A stretch of DNA of 64,000 nucleotides from Amycolatopsis bartoniae (lineage in GTDB: Bacteria > Actinomycetota > Actinomycetes > Mycobacteriales > Pseudonocardiaceae). The notes under the pieces were generated by a model. The model worked only from the letters and a program-made list of their open reading frames with translations. It ran no database searches and was not told the origin of the DNA. The stretch spans positions 310,001 through 374,000 of the forward strand of contig NZ_JACHWH010000002.1 of assembly GCF_014191255.1 (NCBI RefSeq), read 5' to 3'. Below, piece by piece: positions 8,598 to 17,096 of this stretch; positions within the stretch are counted from its first letter, which is position 1, and every line of letters starts with the position of its first letter. A program made the translations under genes and the position numbers.

Positions 8598-10180
8598 ACC
8601 ACCTCGCCACCGAGGATCGTCGCGCGGACACCGGTTCCGGCCAGCTCCGGTGTCGGCACTTCGAGCGGATTCCCTTCCAGCACGGCGAAATCGGCGAGCC
8701 TGCCCCGGGTCACGCTGCCGTCCAGGTGTTCCCGGCGACAGGCACGCGCCGCCCCGATCGTCGCCGCGGAAAGCGCTTCCCCAACCGTGATCCCCTCCTC
8801 GGGGCCGACGACGCGACCGGAGTTCGACCGCCGCTCCACCATGAACTGCACCGCCCGCAGCGGCGCCCCGGTCACCACCGGACGATCCGAACTGGACGCA
8901 ACGGCGACCCCGGCGTCGAGCAGCGCGCGGCCCCGGTACAACCAGTTCGCGCGCTCCGGCCCGAGGATGTCGGAGTAGTCGTCACCGTTGTCCCACAGGA
9001 ACTCCGGCTGGAGCACGGCGGTGAGCCCGAGCTCGGCCAGTCGCGGCAGCTGGTCCGGCCGCACGAGTCCACAGTGCTCGATCCGGTGGCGCGCGTCCGG
9101 TCGCGGCGCCTTCGCCTGTGCCTCGCCGATCGCGTCGAGCGCCAGATCCAGTGCGCGGTCGCCGATCGCGTGCACCGCGAGCTGCCAGCCCGCGGTGTGC
9201 CCGTCGAGGATGATCCGCCGCAGCAACGCGGGATCCTCCTGCAGCTCACCGGATTCGGCACTGTCCACATAGGGCGCGGTGAGCGCGGCGGTGCGCGCCA
9301 TCATGCCGCCGTCGAGCCACAGTTTCAGCGCGCCGATCGACAGCGTCTCGTCGCCGAAACCCGACCGCAGGCCGAGGTCGACGCCCCGGGTGATGCCGTC
9401 TTCCGGATGTCCCGCCAGGTCACGCAGCGCGTCGGAGGCGACCATCAGCTGCATCCGCACCGGCAACCGCCCCGACTCGCGCGCCGCCTGGTACGCCGCC
9501 ACCTCCACGGGCGGGGTCGCGATCAGACCACCCCCGATGCCGGCCTCCGCGCACGCGGTGACGCCCTGCGCCAGGCACGCCTTTCCGGCGCGCTCGATGG
9601 CCGCGACGAGCTCGTCCAGCCGGTACGGCAGCCGCGCCCGGCGCACCGCGATCTGCGCGCGTTCGAGCATCAGGCCGTTCGGCTCACCGTCGTCGTAGCC
9701 GACGTCGGCGCCCAGTTCGGCGAGCGCAATCCCTTGCAGCACCGCACTGTTGACCACCGCGGCGTGCCCGGAGGTGTGCTGCAGCCATAGCCTTCGCCCA
9801 CCCGAGACGGCGTCCAGTTCGGCTCGCTTGAGGTGCCCGCCGAGAGGGCGCTGGTCGTATCCGGTGACTTCGACCCAGTCGCCGGGCTCCGCGCTCTCGC
9901 ACGCGCGCCGCAGGATTTCGAGCACCTGCGCGCGGTCCCGCAGCCCGGTGAGGTCGGTACCGCCGAGGGTCATCCCGGCCCAGACCATGTGCGTGTGCGC
10001 GTCGACGAAACCCGGCAGCACGGTCGCGCCCCCGGCGTTCAGCGTGCGCCGGGCGGACAGCCCGTCGACCTCCTCGTCGACGCCGACGACGCGGCCGCCC
10101 CACACGCCGATCCGCGAGGCGAGCGGGCGCGCGGGGTCCATCGTGAGCACGGTCGCGTTCTCGAGGAGCAGGTCGAGCAC
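8582..10180 (-). CDS. YtcJ-like metal-dependent amidohydrolase
   Basis: A 532-residue amidohydrolase_3 family enzyme. GTG 10180 is chosen because GGAAGGA sits directly upstream. It shows DAHTHMVWAG (metal-binding HxH), HAIGDRALDLAL, HRIEHCGLV and SSSDRPV (catalytic Asp), in family order. Expected activity is hydrolysis of an amide or carbamate C-N bond. The gene lies directly downstream of a TetR gene, with a copy of that repressor's predicted operator just before its start. Confidence 0.85.
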   Translation of the reverse strand: MLDLLLENATVLTMDPARPLASRIGVWGGRVVGVDEEVDGLSARRTLNAGGATVLPGFVDAHTHMVWAGMTLGGTDLTGLRDRAQVLEILRRACESAEPGDWVEVTGYDQRPLGGHLKRAELDAVSGGRRLWLQHTSGHAAVVNSAVLQGIALAELGADVGYDDGEPNGLMLERAQIAVRRARLPYRLDELVAAIERAGKACLAQGVTACAEAGIGGGLIATPPVEVAAYQAARESGRLPVRMQLMVASDALRDLAGHPEDGITRGVDLGLRSGFGDETLSIGALKLWLDGGMMARTAALTAPYVDSAESGELQEDPALLRRIILDGHTAGWQLAVHAIGDRALDLALDAIGEAQAKAPRPDARHRIEHCGLVRPDQLPRLAELGLTAVLQPEFLWDNGDDYSDILGPERANWLYRGRALLDAGVAVASSSDRPVVTGAPLRAVQFMVERRSNSGRVVGPEEGITVGEALSAATIGAARACRREHLDGSVTRGRLADFAVLEGNPLEVPTPELAGTGVRATILGGEVVYGEL

Positions 10181-10193
10181 AGGCGTTCCTTCC

Positions 10194-10212
10194 GCTAAGG
10201 GCACTCAGTGCC
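10194..10212. promoter_or_regulatory. Predicted TetR operator, copy 1
   Basis: The sequence GCTAAGGGCACTCAGTGCC contains the perfect palindrome GGCACT-C-AGTGCC (10200-10212). The identical 19 bp recurs at 10977-10995 at the other end of the TetR gene. This copy lies between the tetR stop and the amidohydrolase GTG, placed to control the amidohydrolase separately. Confidence 0.8.
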
Positions 10213-10217
10213 ACTGC

Positions 10218-10952
10218 TCAGTCGGCCGGGCGCAGCGCCTCCGACAGCTGCCGCACGACCTCCGACATGGGCGCGGACGCGTCCAGCACCGCGACCACCG
10301 TCTTGGCCTCGCCGCCGGGCCGGGCGGGCGCGGAGAACGCCTCGACCACGAGCTGGAAGGCCTCCCTGGCGTGGGCGTGCACGTCGTCCTGGCCGCCGCT
10401 GCGCAGCCACTGGCGCAGCACGTGGTTGTGCGCGGCGGCGACGGCCGCGGCCGCGACGGACGCGCGCAGCCCCGCCATCGGGTCCCCGGCGGCCTCGAAC
10501 CGCTCGCGCAGGTACCGGGCGAACACTCGCTGGTACCGGTCGACGGTGGCGACCTCGCGGTCGCGCAGCGAGGCCACGGTTCTGGTGAGCGCAAAGCGTT
10601 TCACCGACACGTCGGGGTCGGCGAGGTACTGGTCGAGCACGAGGCCGACGGCCGTGCACGCGACCGCGACGGGGTCCTGCGCCGGCACGGCGGTGGCGAG
10701 CGAGCGCTCGATGTCGCGCAGCACCTCCTCGTGGTCCGGGAAGATCGCGTCCTCCTTGGACCGGAAGTAGCGGAAGAACGTGCGGCGGCCGACCCCGGCC
10801 GCGGCCGCGATCTCGTCGACCGTCGTGGTGTCGTAGCCCTGCGCGAGGAACAGGTCGATGGCCGCGACGGTCAGCGCGTGCCGCAGGCGGCGACGGCCGG
10901 CCGTGGTGCGGCCGGCCCGGGTTCGCGGCGGCTGCCGGGACTCGACGGACAT
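10218..10952 (-). CDS. TetR family transcriptional repressor
   Basis: A 244-residue regulator. The N-terminal DNA-binding domain reads ALTVAAIDLFLAQGYDTTTV, then IAAAAGVGRRTFFRYFRSKE, a typical TetR helix-turn-helix (about residues 25-75). The C-terminal ligand and dimerisation domain is not matched to a known effector. Two identical palindromes flank the gene, so it probably represses itself, the divergent gene at 11045 and the downstream amidohydrolase. Confidence 0.9.
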   Translation of the reverse strand: MSVESRQPPRTRAGRTTAGRRRLRHALTVAAIDLFLAQGYDTTTVDEIAAAAGVGRRTFFRYFRSKEDAIFPDHEEVLRDIERSLATAVPAQDPVAVACTAVGLVLDQYLADPDVSVKRFALTRTVASLRDREVATVDRYQRVFARYLRERFEAAGDPMAGLRASVAAAAVAAAHNHVLRQWLRSGGQDDVHAHAREAFQLVVEAFSAPARPGGEAKTVVAVLDASAPMSEVVRQLSEALRPAD

Positions 10953-10974
10953 GCCTCGAAACTAGCAGGCGCTG

Positions 10975-11003
10975 TTGCTAAGGGCACTCAGTGCCGTTAC
11001 GAT
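10975..11003 (+). promoter_or_regulatory. Predicted promoter containing TetR operator copy 2
   Basis: TTGCTA (10975-10980) and TACGAT (10998-11003) are separated by exactly 17 bp and look like -35 and -10 elements for the gene starting at 11045. The palindrome GGCACTCAGTGCC (10983-10995) fills the spacer, and the full 19-bp identity with copy 1 spans 10977-10995. Binding here would block RNA polymerase. The site also lies 31 bp from the divergent tetR start. Confidence 0.7.
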
Positions 11004-11044
11004 GTGAACAGGTCGATCCAGCGTCGCGGGCCGGGAGGTATCTG

Positions 11045-11503
11045 ATGAGCGTGCAGCAGGAACTCGAGCCCGGCGCGGGCCACGGCGTGGAGTACCGGCG
11101 GGTGTTCGGCTGGCCGGTCCGCTGGCACGAGAACGCACTCCAACTTGTGACCGGCTCCGGCATCGGTGCCGTGGCGGTGCCGCGCGCGCTGGCCGACCGC
11201 GTGCTGGCGGCGGTGGCGCGGCAGGGCTGCGAGGGCCCCGCGGTGTGTGTGCTGACCAAGCGCGGCAGCGTCGTCGTGCTCCTCGTGGAGGCGGACATGC
11301 TCGCCCCCGGCGAGGAGTCCCTGCCCGGCGGAGTCCGCGTCCTGACCGCGGGCACGCCGATCCGGCTGCCCGACGAGCGCAGCCCGCGCGACCTGACCCA
11401 CTGGATCGTGCCGCCGGACCCGCGCCAGCGCTGGCTCCCCAGCCTGACATCCGTGCTGGCCAGCATCCGTTCCGTCGCCCCGCCCCGGGTCCCGGCGGCC
11501 TGA
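11045..11503 (+). CDS. Conserved actinobacterial hypothetical protein (TetR-linked)
   Basis: A 152-residue soluble protein starting at ATG 11045, with GGGAGGT 5 bp upstream. No signal peptide, membrane helix or catalytic motif is visible. It has alternating strands (GAVAVPRALADRVLAAV, CVLTKRGSVVVLLV) and a conserved-looking DLTHWIVPPDPRQRWLPSL tail. I do not recognise the function. The promoter with an embedded TetR operator suggests coregulation with the amidohydrolase. Confidence 0.6.
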   Translation: MSVQQELEPGAGHGVEYRRVFGWPVRWHENALQLVTGSGIGAVAVPRALADRVLAAVARQGCEGPAVCVLTKRGSVVVLLVEADMLAPGEESLPGGVRVLTAGTPIRLPDERSPRDLTHWIVPPDPRQRWLPSLTSVLASIRSVAPPRVPAA

Positions 11504-11656
11504 GCACTTCCCGTCCGGCGCTTCCTGTCCTGTGCGTCGAGTACTCGCTGACGGCGTCACTGACGTTTCGCGGGCACGGCACACCGCGGCCGCGACTGCG
11601 CCGAAAAGCAGCCGCGCGCCCCCTCGCCGACTGGACCCGACCCCCGTCGGCCCAGG

Positions 11657-11803
11657 TCAGACCGTTGCCGCGACCTCGGTGTGGCCCAGGCTCTCGGCCT
11701 CGCCGTCGACCTGCCCCTGCGCTTGGACGGCCGCCTGCACGCTCGCCAGCACCGCGTCGAAGACGGGCGTCGGCTCCTGCGCGGACTTCTCCCCAACTGC
11801 CAT
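11657..11803 (-). CDS. Possible small protein
   Basis: A 48-residue frame from ATG 11803, preceded by GGGGGA at 9 nt. The product is acidic and Gln/Ala-rich (FDAVLASVQAAVQAQ), probably one helix. It is divergent from the anti-sigma-like gene at 11953. Support is limited to the start context and local codon usage; it could be non-coding. Confidence 0.3.
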   Translation of the reverse strand: MAVGEKSAQEPTPVFDAVLASVQAAVQAQGQVDGEAESLGHTEVAATV

Positions 11804-11952
11804 GTCGATATTGTCCCCCGTACCCGCGGCCGGCGCACGGCGAACAAGATCCACAGTGGACGTGCGGTGACGGGCTTCACCTGGTGGTTTCACCGGAACG
11901 AGCGGGGGTACTCCCCAGGCTCCTACGTTGAGCACCCAGCGGAGGCAGCTCC

Positions 11953-12369
11953 ATGGCAACAACATTCTCCAGCCCTCCGCGGCAGGTCGCGATCGTGCTG
12001 GCCGGCCCGCAGGACCTCGCCGTGCTGCGCAGGCACACCCAGGCCCTGCTCACGGGCGCGCCCGAGAAGGACCTGGTCGACGCCCTGCTCGTGGTCAACG
12101 AGGTCGCCACCATCGCGTGGCTCGCGGACCGGCGGGCGTTCCGGGTGCGGCTGGTGCGAATGAGCGACGGAACCCTGCGCGCCGAGGCCGAAAGCCCGGC
12201 CGCGCTCGCCGAAGACCTGGGCAAGTCCGGCAAGCTGCTCAGCGCGCTGGCCGGGAACTGGGGCGTGCGCCGTCGCACCGAAGGTGCGCTCGTCTGGGCC
12301 GACATCGTCCTGCCGCCGCCACCCGAACGTCCTCGCGTCACCGGCGAGTCCATGCCCGTGCACGGCTGA
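11953..12369 (+). CDS. Anti-sigma factor-like HATPase_c protein (degenerate)
   Basis: A 138-residue protein with the same layout as the product at 1118-1552. VVNEVATIAWLADRRAF occupies the N-box position and LLSALAGNWGVRR the late helix, followed by GALVWADIVLP. The ATP-binding DxGxG box is absent, so a kinase role is doubtful. The gene stands alone, which suggests it binds a partner encoded elsewhere. The start ATG is preceded by GGAGGCAGC. Confidence 0.65.
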   Translation: MATTFSSPPRQVAIVLAGPQDLAVLRRHTQALLTGAPEKDLVDALLVVNEVATIAWLADRRAFRVRLVRMSDGTLRAEAESPAALAEDLGKSGKLLSALAGNWGVRRRTEGALVWADIVLPPPPERPRVTGESMPVHG

Positions 12370-12371
12370 GC

Positions 12372-12391
12372 TTGTACGGCCCTTGTACGGG
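12372..12391 (+). promoter_or_regulatory. Tandem TTGTACGG direct repeats
   Basis: TTGTACGG occurs at 12372 and again at 12383, exactly 11 bp apart and 20-40 bp before the Tat-exported gene. The helical spacing is typical of sites for OmpR/PhoB-type regulators. No candidate regulator is adjacent. Confidence 0.35.
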
Positions 12392-12410
12392 CGCGGCGCA
12401 CGCTGGGGGC

Positions 12411-13361
12411 ATGTCCGAACCCCTCTCCCGCCGTACGCTCCTGCGGGCCGGCGCCACCACCGCGGTCCTGCTGGGCGCGGGCGTGCTGGCCACCGGCACG
12501 GCCGCCGCGACCGTTCCGGCCTCCTCGTACTTCGACCTCACGCAGCCCTCGTACGACCTGTTCCGCGGCGCGATGCTGCACGAGTCGCACCACGTGATGC
12601 AGGGCTTCGCCTTCGACAACGTCAACCGCAGGCTGTTCATCGTGCAGGCGCAGAACGGCACGTCCGGCGACGACCTGTGCGTCAACCAGGTCAGCTTCTC
12701 CGGCGAGCTCGAAGGCTGGATGCACCTCGACGGCGCGGGTCACGGCGTGTCCATCGGCGTCGAACCCGTCGGCACGGCGTCCTACATCTGGATGGAGTGC
12801 GACTCGGACAGCACGGGCACCGACGGGCGCGGCACGGCGCTCGCGCGGTTCAAGTTCGCCAGCGGCGGCACGCCGTCGGTCAGGAAGTTCCTCACCGGCA
12901 GCAAGACCATCACCTGCGCCACCGACCCGGTGTACGAGCGGATCCTGGTGCGCCGCAACGAGGGCGGCAGGATGTGGTTCAGCCTGTACTCACTGGCCGA
13001 CGCGGCGGCGGGCGACTTCTCGGCGCCGCTGGCCCACTTCCCGCAGCCGGCGCTGAGCGACCCGGCTCCGACGTTCCAGGGCTACACGGTGTTCGGCCAG
13101 TACCTCTACACCCTCGACGGCACCGGCCACGACGACCCGGCCGACATCGACTCGTACGTGACGCGGATCGACCTGAACACCGGCACGGTCGCCGGCCGCG
13201 CGCTGACGAAGGCCGGTTCGACGCTGACCTACCGGGAGCCCGAAGGGATGGCGATCTACCGGACCGCCGCGGGTGAGACGCGGCTGTTCCTCGGCTTCGG
13301 CTCGCGAGACGGCGTCGACCGGTACGCGAACGTCTTCTACAAGAACGTTCTGCTCGGCTGA
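12411..13361 (+). CDS. Tat-exported beta-propeller-like protein (teichoic acid biosynthesis protein C-like)
   Basis: A 316-residue protein whose N-terminus is a twin-arginine signal (SRRTLLRAGATTAVLLGAG, with an AxA-type site near TAAA-TV). The mature part has repeated strand motifs such as HHVMQGFAFDN, RLFIVQAQNG, FQGYTVFGQYLYTLDG and PEGMAIY. This pattern occurs in actinobacterial proteins annotated as teichoic acid biosynthesis protein C or phage baseplate-like, predicted beta-propellers. No active site is evident. Confidence 0.7.
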   Translation: MSEPLSRRTLLRAGATTAVLLGAGVLATGTAAATVPASSYFDLTQPSYDLFRGAMLHESHHVMQGFAFDNVNRRLFIVQAQNGTSGDDLCVNQVSFSGELEGWMHLDGAGHGVSIGVEPVGTASYIWMECDSDSTGTDGRGTALARFKFASGGTPSVRKFLTGSKTITCATDPVYERILVRRNEGGRMWFSLYSLADAAAGDFSAPLAHFPQPALSDPAPTFQGYTVFGQYLYTLDGTGHDDPADIDSYVTRIDLNTGTVAGRALTKAGSTLTYREPEGMAIYRTAAGETRLFLGFGSRDGVDRYANVFYKNVLLG

Positions 13362-13379
13362 GCGCCGTAAGCTGGACGG

Positions 13380-14261
13380 GTGCGGACGAGACCGACCCTG
13401 ACCTGGACGCCCGCCGGCGAGCCCGCGCCGCGCACCACCGACCTGAGCGAGGTCGTGCGCGTGCTGGGCGAAGGCGGGGTCGTGGTGCTCAGCGGCGCCG
13501 GGCTGTCCACGGAGTCCGGGATTCCGGACTACCGCGGCGCCGAAGGCAGCCTGCGACGGCACACGCCGATGACGTACCAGGAGTTCGCCGGCAGCGAGGC
13601 GGGCAGGCGCCGGTACTGGGCCCGCAGCCACGTGGGCTGGCGGACGATCGCACGGGCGAGGCCGAACGCGGGGCACCACGCGGTCGCGGCGCTGCACGCG
13701 AACGGGCATTTGTCGGGGATCATCACGCAGAACGTCGACGGGCTGCACCAGGCCGCGGGCGCGCCGGACGTCGTGGAGCTGCACGGCAGTCTCGACCGCG
13801 TGGTGTGCCTGGGCTGCCGCGGCACGAGTGCCCGCGAGGTCCTCGACCGGCGGCTGCGGGAGGCGAACCCGTCGTTCACCGCGGAGGTCACGCGGATCAA
13901 CCCGGACGGTGACGTCGAACTGCCCGACGAGGTGGTGCGCGAGTTCCGGCTGGTTCCGTGCGTGGGCTGCGGCGGCGTGTTGAAGCCGGACGTGGTGTTC
14001 TTCGGCGAGAACGTGCCGCGCCCGCGCGTCGAGGAGTGTTACCGCCTGGTGGACGAGGCGAACGCGGTGCTGGTGCTCGGTTCCTCGCTGACCGTCATGT
14101 CGGGCCTGAGGTTCGTGCGCCACGCGGCGAAGTCCGGCAAGCCCGTGCTGATCGTCAACCAGGGCCACACCCGTGGGGACGCGCACGCCGCCGTCCGGGT
14201 GGACCTGCCGCTGGGCCAGGCGCTCACGGCGGTGACCGCACAGCTGGGCTGCGCGGCCTGA
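13380..14261 (+). CDS. Sir2-family NAD-dependent protein deacylase
   Basis: A 293-residue sirtuin starting at GTG 13380, 18 bp after the preceding stop. It shows the NAD-binding GAGLSTESGIPDYRG, the TQNVDGLH motif, the catalytic HGS (ELHGSLDRVVC), and two zinc-binding Cys pairs (CLGC and CVGC). GSSLTV and the LIVNQG segment also fit the family. Expected role is removal of acyl groups from lysines, giving nicotinamide and O-acyl-ADP-ribose. Confidence 0.92.
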   Translation: MRTRPTLTWTPAGEPAPRTTDLSEVVRVLGEGGVVVLSGAGLSTESGIPDYRGAEGSLRRHTPMTYQEFAGSEAGRRRYWARSHVGWRTIARARPNAGHHAVAALHANGHLSGIITQNVDGLHQAAGAPDVVELHGSLDRVVCLGCRGTSAREVLDRRLREANPSFTAEVTRINPDGDVELPDEVVREFRLVPCVGCGGVLKPDVVFFGENVPRPRVEECYRLVDEANAVLVLGSSLTVMSGLRFVRHAAKSGKPVLIVNQGHTRGDAHAAVRVDLPLGQALTAVTAQLGCAA

Positions 14262-14301
14262 GCCGTCAGCATGGCCGGCTGGTTACCGTGAGGAAAGCAC
14301 G

Positions 14302-14925
14302 TCAACGCGCGGTGGCGCGCACGAACAGGGTCACCAGCTCGGCGGCGTAGGCGTCGAGGTCGAGGGACGGATCGGCGGCGTAGGCCTCGGCGGCGCCGTC
14401 GATGGCCTGGGCGATCGTGCGGGCCATGACGGGAGGCGAGAAGGTGCCGAAGGCGCCCTCCTGCTGGCCCTGGCGCAGGAGGCGTTCGAACTGGCCGGCC
14501 TGGAGGTCCTTGAGCATCGGCCCGGCGGGGTGCCAGCCGTCGGGGTCGCCGGCGTTGGCCGTGACCTCGCGCAGCACGCGGACGCACTCGGGGCAGTCAC
14601 GCAGGAACGCGACCTCGGTCTCGATGTGGGCGCGCAGCATCTCGGCGCGGTCGGTGGTGCCGGCGGCGCGTTCCAGGAGGAACTTCTCCTTGATGCCGAG
14701 CACGGTGGTGACCACGGCCTGGATCAGACCGGCCTTGGTGCCGAAGTGGTAGCCGATGATGCGCGTACTGCTCAGCCCGGCGCGCTCCTTGATCCGGGCG
14801 AACGTCGCCTTGCGGTACCCCAGCTCGGCGATGGTGGCGATGGTCGTGGAGACGATCTGCGCCCGCCGCGCCGCCTCGGTGACACTGAGCCCGAGCTCGG
14901 GCTGGAGATCGACGGATACTCGCAT
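14302..14925 (-). CDS. TetR family transcriptional regulator
   Basis: A 207-residue regulator from ATG 14925. The DNA-binding region reads IVSTTIATIAELGYRKATFA, then RIKERAGLSSTRIIGYHFGTKAGLI. The C-terminal half has the TetR_C layout with CPECVRVLREV. It sits alone between the convergent Sir2 gene and a repeat-rich intergenic region, and probably regulates itself through the site at its start codon. Confidence 0.88.
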   Translation of the reverse strand: MRVSVDLQPELGLSVTEAARRAQIVSTTIATIAELGYRKATFARIKERAGLSSTRIIGYHFGTKAGLIQAVVTTVLGIKEKFLLERAAGTTDRAEMLRAHIETEVAFLRDCPECVRVLREVTANAGDPDGWHPAGPMLKDLQAGQFERLLRQGQQEGAFGTFSPPVMARTIAQAIDGAAEAYAADPSLDLDAYAAELVTLFVRATAR

Positions 14926-14941
14926 GAGTTGAAAGTAACTC
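14926..14941. promoter_or_regulatory. Candidate autoregulatory operator of the TetR gene
   Basis: GAGTT-GAAAGT-AACTC is an inverted repeat with 5-bp arms ending directly at the ATG of the TetR gene. The position suits autorepression. The arms are short, so chance occurrence cannot be excluded. Confidence 0.4.
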
Positions 14942-15852
14942 GGGTGGGTAAGGGAGGCAAGTGGATTTCCGGAGGCGGGCTTCGGGGCGGGGCACAGTGG
15001 CGGGCTTCGGCGGCGGGACACGGCGGCGGGACACGGCGGCGGGACACGGCGGCGGGCTTCGGGGCGGGCTTCGGCGGCGGGCTTCGGTGGCGAGGCCCGG
15101 CGGCGCTTCGGGGGCGCGCTTCGGGGGCGGCCTTCGGTGGCGGGCTTCGGCGGCGCGCTTCGGGGGGCACGACGGGGGCTTCGGTGGCGGGCTTCGGGGC
15201 GGAGCACGGCGGCAGGGCAGGGTCGCGCGGACTCCGGTGACCGACTCCCGCAGTGGCATGTCGGCGGCAGCATCCGGCCGCGGTGTCCGACCGCGACACC
15301 TCGGCAGCGGCTCCGATCCGAGCGTCTCGACGGCGGCTTCTCGACGGCTGGCTTCAGCGGCAGGTTCCTCGGCAGCGGCATCCGGCCCCGGCCATCTCGG
15401 CGGCCGCACCTCCACGGCCGCCTTCAGCGGCAGGCACCTCGGCAGCGGCATCCGGCCCCGGCCATCTCGGCGGCCGCACCTCCACGGCCGCCTTCAGCGG
15501 CAGGCACCTCGGCAGCGGCATCCGATCCCGGCCATCTCGACGGCCGCACCTCCACGACCAGCTTCAGCGGCGGCACCTCGGTGGCCGTACCTCGACGGCC
15601 GCCTTCAGCGGTGGGCACCTCGCCGACGGCATGCGGTCGCGGCACCTCGACGGCGCCCCGACGGCGGCTTCCCGGCTGCGGCACCCGGTCCCAGGCATCT
15701 CGGCGATGACATCTCGGCCGCAGCCCCTCGGCCACCGGCTCCGGCACTCCAGCCCACCACCCCGGGTTCAACTCCTCGCGCCACCCCGGACGGCAGCCAC
15801 CTCCGGCCGCGGAACCCCTGCCATCCGCCGTCCCGGGGCTGATACTGGGGCC
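14942..15852. repeat. Degenerate tandem repeat array, including a 70-bp period
   Basis: This 0.9-kb gap has no credible gene. The left part (about 14970-15200) is built from short units around GCGGCGGGCTTCGG. The right part has a 70-bp unit: GGCAGCGGCATCCG begins at 15371, 15441 and 15511 with long near-identical stretches between, decaying towards 15650. A 70-bp period is not a multiple of three, so the array is not a protein repeat. All frames stay open only because stop codons are rare at this GC content. Confidence 0.75.
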
Positions 15853-16342
15853 GTGTCACCTGTCGTGCTCACGCTCGCCGTCGACGATCGTAGTCAGGCG
15901 GCGTGGGACGAGCTGCGGGAACGCTGGTTCCCGCCCGGCCGGCTGGTCGTCGGGGCGCACCTCACGCTCTTCCACGCCCTGCCCGGCGCCCACGAGGACG
16001 CCGTGGTGGCCCACATCCGCGCCGCGGCGGGCATTCCGCCCTTTCCGCTGCACGTCGACGGCCCGCGGTTCCTCGGCCGCGGCGTCGCCCTCCGCGTGCA
16101 CGCGCCCCGCCTCGACCGCCTCCACGACCGCCTGCGCCGCCGCTGGCGACCCTGGCTCACCCCGCAGGACAACCAGCCCCTGCACGCCCACGTGACCGTC
16201 CAGAACAAGGTGCCGCACACTGGCCCTCCTCGAAGAAGCCTTCGAACCGTGGGAGGCGATCGCGACCGGAGTGGATGTGTGGCACTACGAGGGTGGCCCG
16301 TGGTCGTTCCGCACCACGGTCCCGTTTCACCCGAGGGTGTGA
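15853..16342 (+). pseudogene. 2'-5' RNA ligase-like 2H phosphoesterase, frameshifted
   Basis: The frame from GTG 15853 encodes the 2H phosphoesterase core with both HxT signatures: HLT (GAHLTLFHALPG) and HVT (HAHVTVQNKVPH). Near 16215-16222 the frame must shift by one to continue with LALLEEAFEPWEAIATG, WHYEGGPW and a sensible stop at 16342. The intact family is ~165 residues, which the two frames add up to. This is either a real inactivating indel or a sequence error. Confidence 0.75.
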
Positions 16343-16346
16343 GCGC

Positions 16347-17096
16347 CTACCGTCCCGTCCAGCGCGGCTCCCGCCGCTCGAAGAAGGCGGCGATGCCCTC
16401 CCGGCTGTCCGCCGAGCCGCGGATGGTCTCCATCGCCCGCGCGGTCTCCTCCCACCCCCTCCGGTCGTCGTCGGCCAGCTGCGCGGCCACGGCGTCGAGC
16501 ACCGCCCGCACTGCGACCGGCGAGGACGCGCAGATCTCCTCGGCGACCGCGAGCGCGCCCTCCAGCGCCTGACCGGCCTCGGTGACGCGGTTGACGAATC
16601 CGAACTGCCGCGCCTGTTCCGCGCTCAGCTCGGCACCGGTGATCAACAGCTCTTTCGCCACGTGCAACGGCAGCGCCCGGATGACCCGGAACAGTGCCCC
16701 GCTGGTCGGCACCAGACCACGCAACGTCTCCGGCAACGCGAACCGCGCGCCGGCCGACGCCACGACGAGGTCGCACGCCAGCGCGATCTCGAACCCGCCG
16801 CCGAACGCCACCCCCTCCACCGCCGCGACGAGCGGTTTGACGCGCCGGCGCCGGATCACGCCGTACTCGCCGCCGCGTTCGGTGCGGAAGTCCAGGCCGT
16901 CCTTGAGATCCGTGCCCGCGGAGAACACCGTGCGCGTGCCGGTGAGCACGCCGACCCACAGCTCCGGGTCGTCGTCGAGCCGGTTCAGCGCCGCGTCGAT
17001 GCCCAGCGCCGTCTCGACGTCGATCGCGTTGCGCTTCGCCTCCCTTTCGATGTGCACCACCAGGATCCGGTCACGCACCTCCTGGCGCACCGACAT
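16347..17096 (-). CDS. Enoyl-CoA hydratase/isomerase family protein
   Basis: A 249-residue crotonase-fold protein. Both catalytic glutamates are in place: one in AFGGGFEIALACD and one 20 residues later in LPETLRGLVP. The oxyanion-hole segment FSAGTDLKDG is present. It would hydrate or isomerise an acyl-CoA. Its ATG lies 26 bp inside the end of the DUF2235 gene, making it the last gene of an overlapping operon. Confidence 0.9.
   Translation of the reverse strand: MSVRQEVRDRILVVHIEREAKRNAIDVETALGIDAALNRLDDDPELWVGVLTGTRTVFSAGTDLKDGLDFRTERGGEYGVIRRRRVKPLVAAVEGVAFGGGFEIALACDLVVASAGARFALPETLRGLVPTSGALFRVIRALPLHVAKELLITGAELSAEQARQFGFVNRVTEAGQALEGALAVAEEICASSPVAVRAVLDAVAAQLADDDRRGWEETARAMETIRGSADSREGIAAFFERREPRWTGR

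Noticed and set aside
15340-15580. CRISPR-like interpretation of the 70-bp repeats
   Set aside because: Units are head-to-tail with no unique spacers, and there are no cas genes in the window.
15253-16572. Fusion of the repeat array to the 2H phosphoesterase as one long protein
   Set aside because: The family-like sequence begins at GTG 15853. Upstream residues are repeat translation, and the downstream end is out of frame after the indel.
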